From assembly GCA_001600615.1 (NCBI GenBank), contig BCKK01000004.1, forward strand, positions 1-64,000: DNA of 64,000 nucleotides. The letters are read 5' to 3'. The translations under genes were made by a program, and so were the position numbers. Position 1 is the stretch's first letter; every line of letters begins with the position of its first letter. The stretch is from Dioszegia crocea. Taxonomy: Eukaryota > Basidiomycota > Tremellomycetes > Tremellales > Bulleribasidiaceae. The notes under the pieces are model-generated. The model was given only the letters and a program-made list of their open reading frames with translations. It made no database searches and was not told where the DNA came from. This document shows positions 34,757 through 46,680 of the stretch, piece after piece.

Positions 34757-36361
34757 CTACCATCCCTTCCAAGTCACCCAGACGTCAACCACCGTCTCCC
34801 CTCCGCCCTCTACGACGTAAATCCAAGGATGGGCGGCACAGACCAAACAAGCATGCTGAGGCAGAATCCTGACCAAATCTCCAACTGCCACATCTCCACC
34901 TCCTTCACCCAACCCCTCACCCTCACGTCGCACCAAGGTCCCGTGCTCTTGGCTCACTCGGCCCAGATCCCACCCGCTCAGCCTCTCAGGCCAGACCACT
35001 CGACCATACCCTGCCCAAGGGCCTGTATCCTTTGACACGGCCAATGCGCCACAATCCGTCATTGCTTCGGGTGACCCATTGGCGCCTCGTCCAGGGTAGA
35101 GAGAGACGACGCGGGCGAGAACGGTGAGTGCGCAGGCGGAGGGAGGGATGAGGGAGGTGGCGAGTTGTTGAGCGTCGTTAAGGCAGTAACAGCCGGCGTG
35201 CCTAGTAGGAGTCAGTTGAGATGAATTGGGACATCAAGCGGATAGTGTCGGCTGTGAATGGGGATGAGCGAATGGGGATGAGCAGTAGAAAGACTTACAG
35301 TTCCAACTTCCCCTCAAGGGTCAGACTAGCCTCATTCACAGTCGTAGCGGCATGAGCAGTGGGAGTAGCTCCTACGCTCAAGATGAAGTCGCCCTGAAGA
35401 CCGAGACCACGGGCGACTTTGGCAGCAGTGTTGACACAGTCAATCTCGGCGTGGTAGAAGTCGGTAGCTGTCGAGAGGGTTTTGGACGCGTAGGACTGGC
35501 CAAAGTCTGTGGGATCAGCACAATGGTATGGTAAGGAGAGCGAAAGTGGGTAGCATGTCTGATAGAAATGAGAGACGTACGCGAGTAGAAGCCGTAGATC
35601 GAGACATGCTCTGCCTCCATGGCGGCCTTGATAAGGGTCTTCATTTGCTCAGAGTCTGCGGGAATACCAGCGCGTCTATACTGTCAGTTCTTGCCGGAGT
35701 GGTCATAGCCGAGGGTCAAACTCACCGTCCCCCTCCGTCGACTTTGACGAAGCAGCTCCACACCCTGCCATTCCCACTCTCAGCGGCGAAAGCGTCCAAC
35801 ACCTTGACCTGGTCAGGGTGGTCAATCATCACCCTGATGATCGCCTTGTCTCCACAGTGATCCTGCAGCCCTGACAGGTCTGCGAGCTTGTCGGCGGATA
35901 TAGGAAGCGAGTAAAGGATCTGCCGGTCAGCGAAAGGCTAATATGACACTTCCAAGGTTGCGTCTCACATCGTCAATCAGGCCCCCTTCCACCATACCCG
36001 AATGAGCGAGATAGTGCACTTCCGGCAAGGTCGATGCGATGAACGCCTTGACGCCATTTGCAGCTTTGGCTTGAATACGAACACCATCAATAGTCTTGTG
36101 AGCTTTATTGATCAGCTCAAACCCGCTGAAGAAGCTCATCTACCCACTCTTGACGTGCGCTCTAAACTTCATACCTCTTCGCTCAGCCTCTCGAGTGACG
36201 CGCTCAGAGTTGGCTGTAAACCGTGATCGGTCGACTATGACAGCAGGAGTGCGCAAGGCTGATATTGTCTGACCGACAAAGGCGTCGCGTAGGGCGGATT
36301 GAGAGGGAAGGGGGAGTAGGGAGACGGCGGAGGGGAGTGGGGAGGGATGGATTGCGCTCAT
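34757..36361 (-). CDS. DSD1: D-serine dehydratase-like PLP enzyme
   Basis: Fold-type III PLP enzyme that converts D-serine to pyruvate and ammonia (or a close relative such as D-threonine aldolase). The start MSAIHPSPLPSAVSLLPLPS leads to RTPAVIVDRSRFTANSERV. The PLP lysine is in FRAHVKS, which continues to HKT across an intron. Barrel strands follow: VHYLAHSGMVEGG, IIRVMIDHP, FVKVDGGGRRAGIPA, VSIYGFYS, and ILSVGATPTAH, a phosphate-binding loop. The C-terminal PQHACLV is the His-x-Cys pair that binds zinc in eukaryotic D-serine dehydratases, supporting that activity over an aldolase. It converges with the glycerophosphodiesterase gene. Confidence 0.86.
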
Positions 36362-36894
36362 GGTGAACTCTGTCAGAAGGTGGGGATGACGGGTATGATA
36401 TTGGTCTTTTATTGCCCTTGTGTACTCTGAGTCGGTGAAGAGTGGGGGACCATAGTCATAGCGGCCGGACGCAAAGTGGGGGAGTGTGGCACTATGGACA
36501 CCCGCCTTACGTACACACCTCCACCCAACCCTTTAGCCCTGCAACCCTCTCTTACCACATCTACCCTTCATTACAAGAGAAGGGGTGATACATCCCACTA
36601 GACAAGGTACAGCACCGCTCCTCCAGCTTACCCTTCACTGGAATTAACAGAGAATGTCTCGCTTACTATTGTCTTCTACCTTGATCAACGCCCGACATCC
36701 CTTCGCAATGACCGATATTGTGCACATACCTTCACTACGACGCCCTCCTTGATGCCTGGACTCAAGATGAGCAGGGATACCTAATTATCACCACTGTACC
36801 AGTGAGAAGGCTTCAGACCTACGTGTAAGTCATAAATTCCCTTCACTCAAGGTTACCTCAACCCGCACTGACTCTTCAGCTGAACGCGCCATCA
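36362..36894. promoter_or_regulatory. Divergent intergenic region with a 5'UTR intron
   Basis: Promoters of the D-serine dehydratase (minus) and the ARS2-like gene (plus). A consensus intron (GTAAGT at about 36824, CTGAC branch, CAG at about 36879) lies just before the ARS2 start codon, so that transcript probably has a spliced leader. Confidence 0.45.
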
Positions 36895-39800
36895 ATGTCC
36901 AGGTGGTCGCCTTCGCCTCCGCCTCTTGAGGGTGGGCAGACGTTCAGTATGACAGGATTATCTCCTTCGTCAAGCAGACTTGAGCCCAGTGGGACCCCAA
37001 GGGAAAGGGTACCGTTGCCGCAGAGGCCAGGAAGTCTGTCACCCCTTTCAGCAAGTAAGGCGGCGCGAGATGCTCAGGCGGTGAAGCCTGTTGTGGCGAT
37101 GAGACAGTGGGATATGGATCGTGAGAATGATAAGGATCGAGGACCAGCTGCAAAGTGGAATGAATCGGCCGGTGAGTCTTTTCATCGTTACCCAGTGAGG
37201 GGAGGGGAATTTCTGCCAAGAATCTGAATCTCGCTGATCGTACAGATCGCCGTAAACGGCGTCGCTCCCCATCAGACTCATACCCTTCTCAACGTTCACA
37301 CCAACTCTCCCCCGAAAGACCCTTCAACGCCTTCCCTGTTTTACAAACATTGGCAACCATCGACCCAGCCCTAATCCCCACTCAACTCTCCTTTAAGCAA
37401 TTTGCGGACTGGTTTCGGCTCACCCACCCCGATACTGCCATGGCAGACGACGAAGAGTTTAGGCGGTATAAGCATGATGTGGAGGATGGCAAACTGCCTC
37501 CTGATGCTCCGAAGGAGAGGGGGGGAATGGGTAAGCGGTATGAGCGATATCGGAAGGAATACACTGGCCGGCAGGTAAGTCTGGCGGTGCTTGTTGGAGA
37601 TGACCGAAGCTGATGCAAACAGCTGTACACGCTATACCTCACCCATCGTCATTCTTCCTGGTTCATCGAAAAATACTCCCCTTTGGCCGAAGACCAGGCA
37701 GAGCGGAAACGCCTCAGCGCCCAGGGGAGACTTCCAACTATAGCGAAATACATTGCGGATCTCCGAGCGGGTATATACGACACAGTTTCTTTTGATCAGC
37801 AGAGTAAGTCTGCACTAAATTCCAATAAAAGATTGCACCACTGACGAACTTCAGAAGAGGACGCCAAATCCGATACCGAAAGCCGTCAACGCTTCCACGC
37901 GAACGACACCGATATGATCCCTCGCTTGAATGTCGAAGAAGGCATGATGGAACTCCCACCTCTGCCTAATCAGATCTGTGTCAGGACGGTCCCACCTACA
38001 ATACGCCGGAAAGACCTTGACCGGGTAAGTTTTGCTTCGTTCTAGGCTTTTGCGTAGGCTGATGGCCCAGCTGTTCAAGCAATATGACGGATTCCAATAC
38101 CTCGCCTTGTCCGATCCGAGCCCCAAACGGTCATTCCATCGTGTGGCATGGGCGCAATATGCCCAAGGTGTCGATATTGAAGAAATCGCTCGAAAGCTTG
38201 ATGATTCTAAGGTATGTCCGGAAGTCAGCTTTGGCGTGATGGACCTGTACAAAAATCTAAAACTGATATGGCACAGATTGATCACTTCACATTCCACCTG
38301 GGAGTGAATACTTCCCCTACTATCGGCAAGATACGGTACACTCCGGCACTTGCTGGATCTTTGGCTAGACTGGAGAAAGATGGTGCGAACGCCAAGTTGC
38401 TGGCGCTGAAGTTGGTGGCGGAAGTTTCTGGTGATGGTGTTGTCGAGGCGGTCAAAGTGGAGATGGCCGAAGAGGAATTGGCGGGTCAAAGTGGTGCAGA
38501 GAGCCAATCATCAAGGATCATCGGGTCTCAGGTGGTCATGGAGGTGATTGAGCGGGTGATACATCAACAGAGCCTGGACAGTGAGATATTGAGCGAAGAT
38601 CAGAACATTCTCAAGGTAAGTCATCAGCCTAACAATGTCAACCTACATTACCAGCTTCTAGGCGTTCATCATCCTTCGGCTCACCCCTTTATCCACTCCA
38701 CGTGTCCGTATCGTCGCTGACTCCCAGGCCAAAATCACTCTAGACCACTGGATCTCATTCCTCCGCAACGGCTTATCGACATGTTACTACTGCGTCGCAC
38801 CCCACGATTTCCCCGAAGAATTGCGACGGCGATGTATCGGACATGTCCGGGCGATCCGACACGCTACTCCCTCTTCTGTCGAGGAGTCTGAAGCACACGA
38901 AGATGGGTTTGGCAGATTGGATGAGCGGCGTGCGGTCCACACGGATCAGGATGAGCGAGATGGGCATGGTCGAGGGCGAGACAGAGAAAAGGGGAGAGAG
39001 GGCCGAGTCAGTGATGATCAGCGATGGGAAGATGGATTGGATGTGAAGCTCGCGACGATGATTGGGGATGTTGACGTGGTGGATTATGGTGGACGGGATA
39101 TGGAAGAGTGAGTTTCTCATCGTTTGTTCCGGGAAGCTTCGCATATCGGCTAGTATCGGAGTCGATACACGATATCCAGGGCGTTTTGATGTTGGATTTG
39201 GTCTGGTTGGAACGGGAAGAAAATATCAGAGCTGTATTGTCCAATGCTGACCCTCATCAGAGAAACCAAAACCCTTACTGCGCCCATGATCAAGCAAGAA
39301 GGTCCGAACAAATATCGGTGCCTTGAGTGTGCTAAGCTCTTCAAGGCGGAGGGGTTTGCAGTGAAGCATGTGGTGTTGAAGCATGGTGAGAGCATTCAGG
39401 GGAAATTGAACGATGTGAGTTTGCGGCTCTAGGGCAAGAATTGTGGTTTTCAATCTTTTGGCGGTCTTTGAAGAGGGTGGATCGTGGATTCAGCAGGTGT
39501 AGAGTCTGGAATGCTGGATTGGGTTGACGATGATGCTGGCGTACAAGAATGATAGAGGCAGGAAACCGAGAGGGGATAAACAATTGGAGGTAGAAGCCGA
39601 CGAGATCAAACACAATCTGTTCCTGAGCTGATACATCAGATTGCAACATTCAATAACTTCGTCCTGGATCCACAACGACTCCAACCTTCGCTTCACACCC
39701 TCGGCGCCGTTAATGACCAACTCCCACCCACCAACCTCCCCCTCCCTACCTTCCAGGGCGGCTTCGATCCCACTGCCGCCCTGGCCGCATCAGGAGCAAC

Positions 39801-40098
39801 GTTCAATACCCCTCAGCAGCAGCAGCAGATGATGGGGATGATGATGCAGATGCAGCAGGCTATGATGGCGCAGATGGGCGGTGGGCATGGGCCGGGCGGA
39901 AGTGGAATTGGGGGTCAGCTGGCAAGGCTCGGATTTGGCGGGAATAGGGATGATGAGCCCGGCCGGGGAGAAAGGCGAGGACGGGATGGGGCTGAGAGAG
40001 GGAGGGAAGATCCACGTGCTAAGCGGGCGAGGGTGAGCTATAAGGATTTAGATGTTGAGTTGGATGCGGGAGGGGGAGGTGGGGGTTTGCCATACTAG
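36895..40098 (+). CDS. ARS2: ARS2/SERRATE zinc-finger protein
   Basis: Nuclear protein that links the cap-binding complex to RNA processing and decay. Exons run from MSRWSPSPPPLEGGQ, a Ser/Pro/Arg-rich start, through the conserved SERRATE/ARS2 N-terminal part (LSFKQFADWFRLTHPD, ERYRKEYTGRQ, SWFIEKYSPLAED). Then come LFKQYDGFQYLALSDPSPKR, HFTFHLGVNTSPTIGKIRYT and LDHWISFLRNGLSTCYYC. A C2H2 finger (YRCLECAKLFKAEGFAVKH, second His in KHGE) follows, as in ARS2. The C-terminus is Met/Gln-rich (a CAG run of five Gln near 39818) and Gly/Arg-rich, ending in GGGLPY. About nine introns. Order and motifs fit a full-length family member. Confidence 0.87.
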
Positions 40099-40529
40099 GT
40101 CAGGGGAGGTGAAGGGTGAAACCGGTGTGGTGTAGATCGTTTCTCGTCGTACATCCTGTGTATATATCGATGTCTCATGTAATCATCTGACCACCGTCCG
40201 CCGGCACACCTGCACAGCCTGGCACCCAACTCCTGATCATCGGGAGATCAAGGCAAGGCATAAAATCTCCCATTCGGGGAATTTTGCCACCCGCCGGAAA
40301 ACCCGACATTCCTCCCGGGCGGAATCCGTCGGTGCCGAAGGGGGATCCATACCTCGGCCTCCTTCGACCCTCGGACATCTCTGCTCCATCTGTTTGTGCA
40401 TCGTAATCTGAACCTTTCTCTCGAATATATATACAGCGCATCTCAAAATGAAAGATCGACATCAAACTTCCCACACTCGCCACTTGAACCTCTACAGCAA
40501 ATTCACCCCACCGACCAACACTCCGCACA
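40099..40529. promoter_or_regulatory. Intergenic region with TATA box
   Basis: Promoter of the next membrane-protein gene. TATATATA lies at 40436-40443, about 90 bp before its ATG. No other gene seen. Confidence 0.45.
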
Positions 40530-41280
40530 ATGACCCTCATTCCTGAATTCCCTTTCCCCATGTCCACACCCCGGGCGTCACGCATTCTCCATAAGACACA
40601 CTTCGTCCAGCTCGCCTTGGCCTGTCTCTTGTTTATCCTCTTTATCGTCCGCCTTATCCTTCGAACTCAGGGTGTTGGGATTGACTATTCAAACCCTACT
40701 GCGGGAGGCGGAGCAGCTAGTGGATGGGGCACAGGTGTTGTGAGTCTTCATAAAGCTAGCATGAGGGATTATGGCTAATCCCATAGGCCGCCAAATCAAT
40801 CATCTTCATCGGGTATCAAGTCCTCACTGAGACTCACCCCAAATTCAAACGCTGGGCCAGTCTGAAGACCAACATGGTGTTCAACATCTTGGAAGTGGCC
40901 TTCTGGTGGGCGCTGGTCGGTATCACAGCGGGATCACTAGGCAGCTGTGTGGCTCCTATGTGTGGGCTGAACGCGGTCATCCTGGTTCTCTGCCTTGTGC
41001 TTGCGTGAGTCTTTCTCCCTCTCGAGCTCTCCGGTTTTGATTATGCCTGTGGACTGTCCAGACTTCGAGTTCATATCCTATACTCGTATCCGACTACATT
41101 TGGACCACCGCTGATCATAATAGCCTCGCCGGACTTCCCGTGGCATACACCTCCATCGTCCTCTTCCAACAATTCCGCCGATCAGGTCTCGATCCCGCCC
41201 AAGTCGACCCTAGGACCGCATCGGCCGAAACCAGCTCGGCTGAGTTGCCGATGTTCAAGTCCTACTCTCCAAAGAAATGA
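40530..41280 (+). CDS. Four-helix integral membrane protein of unknown function
   Basis: Three exons, joined after GWGTGV and after LVLCLVLA by GTGAGT introns. Hydrophobic segments: FVQLALACLLFILFIVRLIL, SIIFIGYQVL (short), VAFWWALVGITAGSLG, LNAVILVLCLVLA with GLPVAYTSIVLF. The C-terminus is short, hydrophilic and Ser-rich (ELPMFKSYSPKK). The layout resembles MARVEL-type fungal membrane proteins, but I see no diagnostic motif. The location, plasma membrane or secretory organelle, is unknown. Confidence 0.72.
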
Positions 41281-42005
41281 TGGACATGGTGTATAGAAGC
41301 GCTATTATTAGACCCTGTAGACGAGAGAGAGAGCATGTACGAGTAGCCGTTCACATGAGGCACCAGCGTCTTGAGACCTTTCATCTAGTGGATCGAGCAA
41401 AACTTCTCTGGTACATCGATTTCATCCCGAGCATTACGCGAAGCCTGCTTCTTAATCCAAACCTGAACTCCTGCCTTCAATCAGAGCGGAGATGATCGTG
41501 CTCAGTGACGCTGGCCAACTCCAGTGATATCTGGGAATTACCCCTTTGGATGAGCTGAAACATGATGAAACGAGGTCCAAGCTCAAGTGGACTGTACCAA
41601 GAGCTTGCCCTGCGCAGATCCCAGCCACCAGTAGACGCACAGCCTGCCAGGACTGCTTAGTCCATGCTGATCTAACCTAGGATTAGGGGCACTGCAATCC
41701 TCTCTGCTGGGATCTGCATAAGGAAGGGCGGAACGAGATTGCAAAGGTGTATCATCTCTTGGACTCTGAAACGAGCTTAAACTCTATCAAAGGATCCTGT
41801 GTGTGTGTTGACTTACTCGGTACACAGCTTTGGATCAGCGACTTCGCAATGATCTTCCATACTCTTCTATATCGCCTATCAAGACTACGCTCCAAGTTTC
41901 CAGGTCTACTCTCCACATTCACAAGATAGTAGCTGTTCACACGCTTCGAACAAGCCCCAACAAGCGCACGCTCCCCAGGCTTCTAGCCAGGACCGATCCA
42001 GTACA
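41281..42005. other. Region between two membrane-protein genes
   Basis: No separate gene is supported. From about 41852 the frame of the next gene is open upstream of its ATG and encodes a Gln/Ser/Pro/His-rich stretch (QDYAPSFQVYSPHSQDSS), so an extra upstream coding exon of that gene may lie here. Confidence 0.4.
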
Positions 42006-42447
42006 ATGGAGCCTTCGAAGTACGAAAACATTGCTGTACGAGCAGCTGCAGCTCAGTGTTACTCCAAGATAGGAGGTTAGTGCATGATCTCTTGTTATGA
42101 AGCCCAACAGCCAAATCCGATAGACCCAATTGCTGATCCGTCACAGGCACTTGCTTCTTCAAGGCGGAGTGGATTGCGATGTGGTGCGGGATAGGCGGCT
42201 TCATCCTTCTGATCATGGTGGGGATCTTCGTGACTTGGTTGAAGTGCAGGAGGTGAGTTATAACATAATCTTTCTAAGCATTGTTGGAGCAGATGGCTGA
42301 TCATGGAATAGAGCCCGAAGTGCAAAATATATCGCTAGTGGAGGTGGTCAGCCAGGTCCTTATATCCCTCTGGAGGGTCGAGGAGCATCAGAAGGGAAGG
42401 GGTTTAGTGGAGCTAGGAGTCCGATCAATCAGTTCCAAAAGGCTTGA
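42006..42447 (+). CDS. Small single-pass membrane protein
   Basis: Exons 42006-42075, 42147-42252 and 42312-42447 sum to 312 nt (103 residues). Introns have clear GTTAG and GTGAGT donors and CTGAT branch points. The protein starts MEPSKYENIAVRAAAAQC. It has a short Cys-containing segment (GGTCFFKAEWIAMWCG), one transmembrane helix (IGGFILLIMVGIFVTWL), a basic stop-transfer (KCRRARSAKY) and a Gly/Pro/Ser tail with PYIPLEG. It has no recognised domain. The exons are too short to stand out as open frames. The N-terminus may extend upstream. Confidence 0.65.
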
Positions 42448-42616
42448 GGAGGGCCATCGATCACTGAAGGCAAACGAAGGCGCCGGACGCTAGGTGGATT
42501 GCAGAGGCCGGAAGGGATAGATATAGAACGGACAACTTGTATGCAGAGCCCACAATCTACTGTAACAACCAGACCGCCTACTGCGAAATCCCACCTACAA
42601 CAATCCTACACCCCAC

Positions 42617-43697
42617 CTAACCGCCTAACGCCTTCTCCTTGCTCATCCCCAGCAATTGCGCAGTATCCCTCCATAGCTCTTTCGCCTTGACTGGATCATT
42701 CACCGCCCCGTACGTCTGCTCCTCCTCCAGCCTGGTATTGTAATACGCTGCACCGCCTCCTGCTCTGACCTGGCTCAATGGTCCCGCCGCCGCATACGCC
42801 CTATCCTCCATGATATTGAGTAAAGCCGCTGCGCTCGCATCATCCGGTGTCATGACCGGCGCGAGCTCCAACCGCTTGAATAGTTGGGAGAATCGTAATT
42901 TCGCCTTGGTGATGAGTCGAGAGAGGAAAGGAACACGATGGATGAGACCGGTACGGCGTGTTGGTCCTGGATTGAACATGGTGACGTTGATGTGAGTGTA
43001 GGTGGGATGGGATCCCAGTCGGCGAGCAAGCTAGAGAAGTCAATATGAGGTTGAAAGCAGAATCAATCCTGAAGGGGTCTGAGGCTGTCAAACTCACTTC
43101 GTGCCCCATCATCATCTGTAGCAACTTTGACGTTCCATACCTCTGCATTGCCTTTCCCTTCGCTGATCCGCTCCCTGCCACAGTACCAGACCCCACGCCG
43201 ATAAGAGTCCGAAGAGGCATATACGCCGCTGGTTTCGCCATAGATGGATCATCGGGTCGATGGGAATCACTGCCGATGATGATGATCTGCGCGTCTGGGT
43301 GCATGGAGGGTAAGAGGTCGAGAATGAGGGCGAAGTGAGCGAGGTAATTGACAGCTACCATCTCTTCGTAGCCGTCTTGGGTGACTCGAGGTTCGCTGCT
43401 GGAGGTGTTCTGGACAGCAGCGGCACATACCAAGATTTTGATCGGAGGAAGCAGCTCAGCTGCAATGGCAGCTGCGACAGTTCGTGCCGTCTGTCGGACC
43501 GCAGAGAGATCCGTCATGTCGAACGGCTCATATGTGACTGTGCTGGATCGAGGGAGAGCCTTTTTGGGGAGGATAGTGGGGTCGTGAACGAGGAGTACGA
43601 GGTGATCTTCCGGGTGGGCTTTGGCGTAGGCGCGGATGGTGAGGAGTGCCATGTTGCCGTTGGGACCGGTGACGACGACTGAGCCTGGGCTGGACAT
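42617..43697 (-). CDS. SDR oxidoreductase, array copy A
   Basis: Two exons (43697-43098, 43030-42617), 337 residues. A short-chain dehydrogenase of the retinol-dehydrogenase-like type: VVVTGPNGNMALLT in place of the usual TGxxxGxG, NYLAHFALILDLLPSM, a Ser in IIIGSDSH, and catalytic YGTSK. It is the most diverged of three tandem paralogues; it shares the 414-nt second exon length and the intron position with the other two. The glycine motif is more degraded than in B and C (Asn and Ala replace two glycines), so cofactor binding may differ. The substrate is unknown. The ending ALGG is common to all three. Confidence 0.83.
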
Positions 43698-43935
43698 ACT
43701 GATTGTGAGCTATCAAGGGGAGGGGTATGATGTAAGGAGGGTGAAATAGATAAGTTGAAAATTTAGACTTCCTCAAAGGACCCCTTTGAGATGCCCGTTC
43801 CTGAAAGTGGGGTAAGGTCTGTGCGCGTGTGCGCATTTCAAGTAATACATCTGTAGGATTAGCATCCAATCCAGCCATCCAGGGGATATATACGTACAAG
43901 ATACAACACGCCCCTTTTCATTTGAGGCCGAGACT

Positions 43936-44988
43936 CTATCCACCCAACGCCTTCTCCTTGTCCATGCCCAGCAACTCAGCCGAGTCTCTCCACAGCTCCT
44001 TCGCCTTGGCCGGCTCATTCGCCTCGCCTAGAGTCTGTACTAGCTCCCCTCTGGGCGAGTAGTACGGCGCACCACCATCCTCTTTAGCCTGACCCAGAGG
44101 CTCCGCTGACGCCCACTTCCTATCCTGGACAATCTTAAGCAGGGTGGCCGCGCTGTTCTCCTTAGGCGAAACGTCCAACGCCGGGTCGAGCCAATTCATC
44201 ACGTTGTAGAATTTAAACATGACGCCGAAGATGACTTGGTTGATGTAAGGGAGATCACGGAGGAGACCGGTACCGCCCATTGATCCAGGATCAAACATGA
44301 CGACGTTGATATGAGAGTAGGTGGGGTGGGTTTTGAGTCTGCGAGCTAGCTGACGGTGTCAGCAAGGGGTGAGAATTACTAGCAGCACTCAACTCACCTC
44401 ATGACCTATCATCATTTGCATAAGCTTTGATGTCCCATACCGCTGCCATCCATTATCCCTCGCCTCTGCCGCCGGCTCACTCCCCGCTTGAACACTCAAC
44501 AGCTCCCGCAATGGCTTATACACCGCCTTCTTGGGGAAGAATTTGTAATTGCCCGAATGTGATGCACTGCCCACAATGACAATCTGCCCATCGGGCGTCA
44601 TGCTGGGTAAGAAATCGAGAATGAGAGCAAAATGAGCGAGGTGGTTGACGGCAACAGTCTCTTCGTAGCCATCTCCAGTGACGCGGGGCTGGTCCGGGGA
44701 GGTGACTTGGATGGCGGCGGAGCAAACGAGGGATTTGATCCGGGGCAGAGCGCCAGATGAGATTTTTGCGCTGATGGAAGATGCTGCAGATCGGACTGCA
44801 GAGAGGTTGGTCATGTCGAAGGCTTCGTAGCTGACCTTGTCACTGGCGGGGACGGCGCCGGAGGGAAGGGAAGAGGGGTTTCGGACAAGGAGGACGAGAT
44901 GGTCTTCAGGGTGGGTTTTGGCATATTGTTGAGCGGTTATGATGGTCATTCCGCCATTGGGGCCTGTGATTACTACTGTTCCAACCAT
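43936..44988 (-). CDS. SDR oxidoreductase, array copy B
   Basis: Two exons (44988-44398, 44349-43936), 334 residues. Motifs: VVITGPNGGMTIITAQQYAK, DMTNLSAVRSAASS, NHLAHFALILDFLPSM, SASHSG, YGTSK, then VMFDPGSMGGTGLL. The loop TGPNGGMT has Thr where SDR enzymes have the third glycine. The SASHSG Ser and the Tyr and Lys are intact. It is closest to copy C, with the same exon sizes, and carries a near-identical promoter block. Probably an NAD(P)-dependent alcohol/ketone oxidoreductase with an unknown substrate. Confidence 0.85.
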
Positions 44989-45494
44989 TTTGGGATGATC
45001 TACACTGAGGAATAAGGGAAAGCATTATCATTGTCTACCTAGGTATATGGGTAAGTCTACAAGAGCATGCGCTCTTTGTCTTATGGCCGAGTGAGCCACG
45101 TGCCGATATCGGACTTCGGGCAACGGACATCGTCCGCGTTGGTGGTCTCAGGAACTAAGCCCTGTCTCAGCTTGGCACTGGACGATCCTCAACACGATAC
45201 ATATGAGATGAGATAAGACTCAAGAAGCTCATACCGTGCGCTTAAATTTCGGATCGGCCTGCTGATTCTACAATAACGCTGCCCCTTTCATACTGCGCTA
45301 ATCATTGAATGGTATATCCGCCTAGACGTATCAGTCAGGGTCAGGAGTCTGCGGAGTTACTGAAAGAGAACGGCTGTGGCAACTCACCCAGGTCCACCGC
45401 GTTTCCACTAAGTATATCCCTCAAACATTCGCCCCGAGCCCCGAGGCAGTGAGGCACGCATGACCCTGTCTCATTCCCGGCATATCAACAGCAG
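44989..45494. promoter_or_regulatory. Promoter region of SDR copy B
   Basis: Intergenic region between copies B and C. It holds the conserved block described separately and otherwise no gene. Confidence 0.55.
45071..45132 (-). promoter_or_regulatory. Conserved promoter block of SDR copy B
   Basis: A 62-bp block nearly identical (four differences) to 46619-46680 upstream of copy C. At its centre CACGTG (45097-45102) directly adjoins the perfect palindrome CCGATATCGG (45103-45112), about 110 bp before the ATG. Preservation beyond the coding region shows that promoter and gene were duplicated together; the palindromes suggest factor binding. Confidence 0.75.
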
Positions 45495-46549
45495 TCATCC
45501 GCCGAGAGCGCTCTCCTTGCTGACCCCTAGCAGCCTCGCAGAGTCCACCCAGAGCTCCCTTGCCTTGGCCGGATCATTCGCCACTCCGAGCGTCAGCCTC
45601 AATTCACCCTTCGGAGAGTAATACGGCGCGCCCCCATCTGTCTGGGCTACGCCAAGCGGCGTTGCCGATGCCCATGTCCTATCTTCCATGATCTTGACGA
45701 GGGTTTCCGCACTATTCTGCTTCGGAGAGACGTCTAGCTCCGGCTCGAACCAATTCAACGCGTTGTGAAAATAGGTGATGTATCCAAAGATGACTTGGGA
45801 GATGTAGGACATGTCGCGCAGGATACCGGTGCCGCTCATCGATCCCGGATCGAACATGACGACGTTGATGTGGGAGTAGGTGGGGTGCGCTTTGAGCCTC
45901 CGAGCTAGCTGTAGGGATTAGCGCTGAGTTTATACGCATTGTCAGCTCCAAGACGCACCTCGTGGCCAATCATGATCTGCAGGAGCTTAGACGTCCCGTA
46001 ACGCTGCCGCCCATTGTCACCCGCTTCAGGAGCCGGCTCACTTCCAGCCGACACACTGAGGAGCTCTCGCAGAGGCTTATACGCCGCTTTCTTGGAGAAG
46101 AATTTGTAGGTACCCGAATGTGACGCGCTGCCGAGGATTATGACCTGCCCGTCCGAGGTCATACTTGGAAGGAGATCGAGGATGAGTGCGAAGTGAGCTA
46201 GGTGGTTGACAGCTATCGTCTCCTCATAGCCATCCTTCGTCACGCGGGGCTGGTCCGCTGATGTGATTTGAACCGCAGCGGAGCAGACCAGAGTTTTGAT
46301 GCGCGGCAAAGCGCCCAAGGAGACTTTGGCAGCGATACCAGCTGCTGCCGACCGGACAGCAGCGAGGTTGGTCATGTCGAAGGCTTCGTAGCTGACCTTG
46401 TCTCTGGCGGGGACGGCGCCGGAGGGGAGGGAAGAGGGGTTCCGGACGAGGAGGACGAGATGGTCTTCAGGGTGGGCTTTGGCATATTGTTGAGCGGTTA
46501 TAATGGTCATTCCGCCATTAGGGCCTGTGATTACTACTGTTCCAGCCAT
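45495..46549 (-). CDS. SDR oxidoreductase, array copy C
   Basis: Two exons (46549-45959, 45908-45495), 334 residues, with exactly the exon lengths of copy B (591 and 414 nt). The motifs are the same: VVITGPNGGMTIITAQQYAK, SASHSG, YGTSK, VVMFDPGSMSGTGIL, ending ALGG. The intron uses a GTGCGT donor rather than GTGAGT. It differs from B at scattered sites, mostly conservative, which fits a duplicated gene still under selection. Confidence 0.85.
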
Positions 46550-46618
46550 GATAGGATGATATACTGCAAGGTAGGGGTGAATGCATTATAGTTGTCTACC
46601 TTAAGTATAAGAGCGAGC

Positions 46619-46680
46619 GCTCTTTGTCCTATGGCCGAGTGAGCCACGTGCCGATATCGGAGTTCGGGCATCCGACATCG
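46619..46680 (-). promoter_or_regulatory. Conserved promoter block of SDR copy C
   Basis: Counterpart of 45071-45132. CACGTG at 46645-46650 and CCGATATCGG at 46651-46660 lie about 100 bp before the ATG. A further 12-bp palindrome CATCGGCCGATG overlaps its end (46676-46687). In copy B the same place has CGGAC-ATC-GTCCG (45124-45136) instead. Confidence 0.75.
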
